A stretch of DNA of 6,532 nt from Deltaproteobacteria bacterium (GTDB lineage Bacteria; Myxococcota; Myxococcia; Myxococcales; 40CM-4-68-19): positions 1 to 6,532 of the forward strand of contig VBKQ01000278.1 in the NCBI GenBank assembly GCA_005879505.1. The letters are read 5' to 3'. How positions within the stretch are numbered: position 1 is the stretch's first letter; every line of letters begins with the position of its first letter. The notes below the pieces were generated by a model. The model worked only from the letters and a program-made list of their open reading frames with translations. It searched no databases and had not been told where the DNA came from. Made by a program: the position numbers and the translations under genes. Below, piece after piece: positions 6,016 through 6,532 of this stretch.

Positions 6016-6532
6016 AGTTCTACGAGGCGGTGCTCTCCTCGGCGGCCTTTCGCGTCCGCATCGCACTCGGACTGAAGGGGCTGGCGTACGAGAGCGTGGT
6101 CTTCGACCTGCGCGCCAAGGAGCACCTGACCGACGAGTACCGGCGGATCAATCCGATGCGCTCGGTTCCGGCGCTGGAGCTGGCGCCGGGCCAGACGCTA
6201 TTCGAGTCGATGGCGATCGTCGAGTACCTGGACGAGACTCATCCCGAGCCGCCGCTGCTCCCGAAGGACCCGCTTGCCCGCGCGCGCGTCCGCGCCATCG
6301 CCCAGCTCGTGGCATGTGACATCCATCCGCTGAACAACCTGCGCGTGCTGCGGTACCTGGCGCGCGAATTGAAAGAGGACGATGCGGCGCGCGACCGGTG
6401 GTACGCGCACTGGATCCACGAGGGGTTCCGCGGCCTGGAAACGGCGCTGCCGCAGAGCGGCTCGTTCTGCCACGGCACGGCTCCGACGGTGGCGGACGTC
6501 TTCCTCGTGCCCCAGGTGGCGAACGCGATCCG
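6012..6532 (+). CDS. maiA: Zeta-class glutathione transferase, maleylacetoacetate isomerase-like (3' end outside window)
   Basis: The family isomerises maleylacetoacetate to fumarylacetoacetate with glutathione in tyrosine/phenylalanine or gentisate-type catabolism; cytoplasmic, dimeric. The 173 visible residues give the thioredoxin-like N-domain and most of the helical C-domain. Zeta features: SSAAFRVRIAL (9-19), NPMRSVPAL with the cis-Pro at 53, ESMAIVEYL (65-73, glutathione gamma-Glu contact) and DIHPLNNLRVLRYL (103-116). The end runs along human GSTZ1 as TVADVFLVPQVANA. About 40 residues are missing if it has the usual 210-220. The Cys of the zeta SSC motif is Ala11 here, as in some bacterial members. 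The ATG overlaps the reductase stop (ATGA). No fumarylacetoacetase or homogentisate dioxygenase is visible, so the substrate could differ from that of classical MaiA; the family call is firm, the symbol less so. Confidence 0.85.
   Translation, partial: MKFYEAVLSSAAFRVRIALGLKGLAYESVVFDLRAKEHLTDEYRRINPMRSVPALELAPGQTLFESMAIVEYLDETHPEPPLLPKDPLARARVRAIAQLVACDIHPLNNLRVLRYLARELKEDDAARDRWYAHWIHEGFRGLETALPQSGSFCHGTAPTVADVFLVPQVANAI

Noticed and set aside
6010..6016. Possible frameshift joining reductase and glutathione transferase
   Set aside because: The reductase ends at its family-typical C-terminus and the transferase starts at its typical N-terminus with its own ribosome site. This is a normal ATGA overlap.
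1..6532. CRISPR array, tRNA/rRNA, insertion sequence or strong terminator
   Set aside because: No regularly spaced repeats, cloverleaf-like segments, transposase motifs or hairpin followed by a T-run were seen. GC-rich inverted segments inside genes are expected by composition.

Overview
This is a GC-rich window (about 70% GC by eye) from a high-GC bacterium. Codon use, the secondary-lipid/polyketide megasynthase and the style of the neighbouring genes would suit a myxobacterium-like or related soil lineage. That placement is an inference; nothing here is a taxonomic marker.

Left three quarters (positions 4905 down to 1, minus strand): one continuous reading frame of 1635 codons with no internal stop, which I checked codon by codon. 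It is the N-terminal part of a multidomain type I polyketide/polyunsaturated-fatty-acid-like synthase and runs off the left edge. The domain order is ketosynthase (KS), malonyl-type acyltransferase (AT), one acyl carrier protein (ACP), ketoreductase (KR) and the start of a hot-dog dehydratase (DH). KS-AT-ACP-KR-DH is not the order of a textbook modular PKS module (KS-AT-DH-KR-ACP). It resembles iterative synthases of the PfaA/secondary-lipid and enediyne type. All visible catalytic residues are intact, so the enzyme looks functional. It starts at a TTG codon, the only possible start after the upstream in-frame stop.

Middle (4906-5031): a 126-bp divergent intergenic region. It holds a good sigma70-like promoter for the synthase (TTGACG, 16 bp, TTTAAA on the minus strand), a perfect 10-bp palindrome in that promoter and a Shine-Dalgarno sequence. 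No comparably clear signal is seen for the rightward genes.

Right quarter (5032-6532, plus strand): an extended short-chain dehydrogenase (NAD-dependent epimerase/dehydratase family, 327 aa) overlaps by 4 bp a zeta-class glutathione transferase of the maleylacetoacetate isomerase type, which is cut off by the right edge. The two are almost certainly co-transcribed and translationally coupled.

The synthase probably makes a reduced or unsaturated acyl chain from malonyl units. The reductase could act on a hydroxy or keto intermediate or be unrelated; the sequence alone does not settle this. No RNA gene, CRISPR array, insertion sequence or attachment site was recognised.
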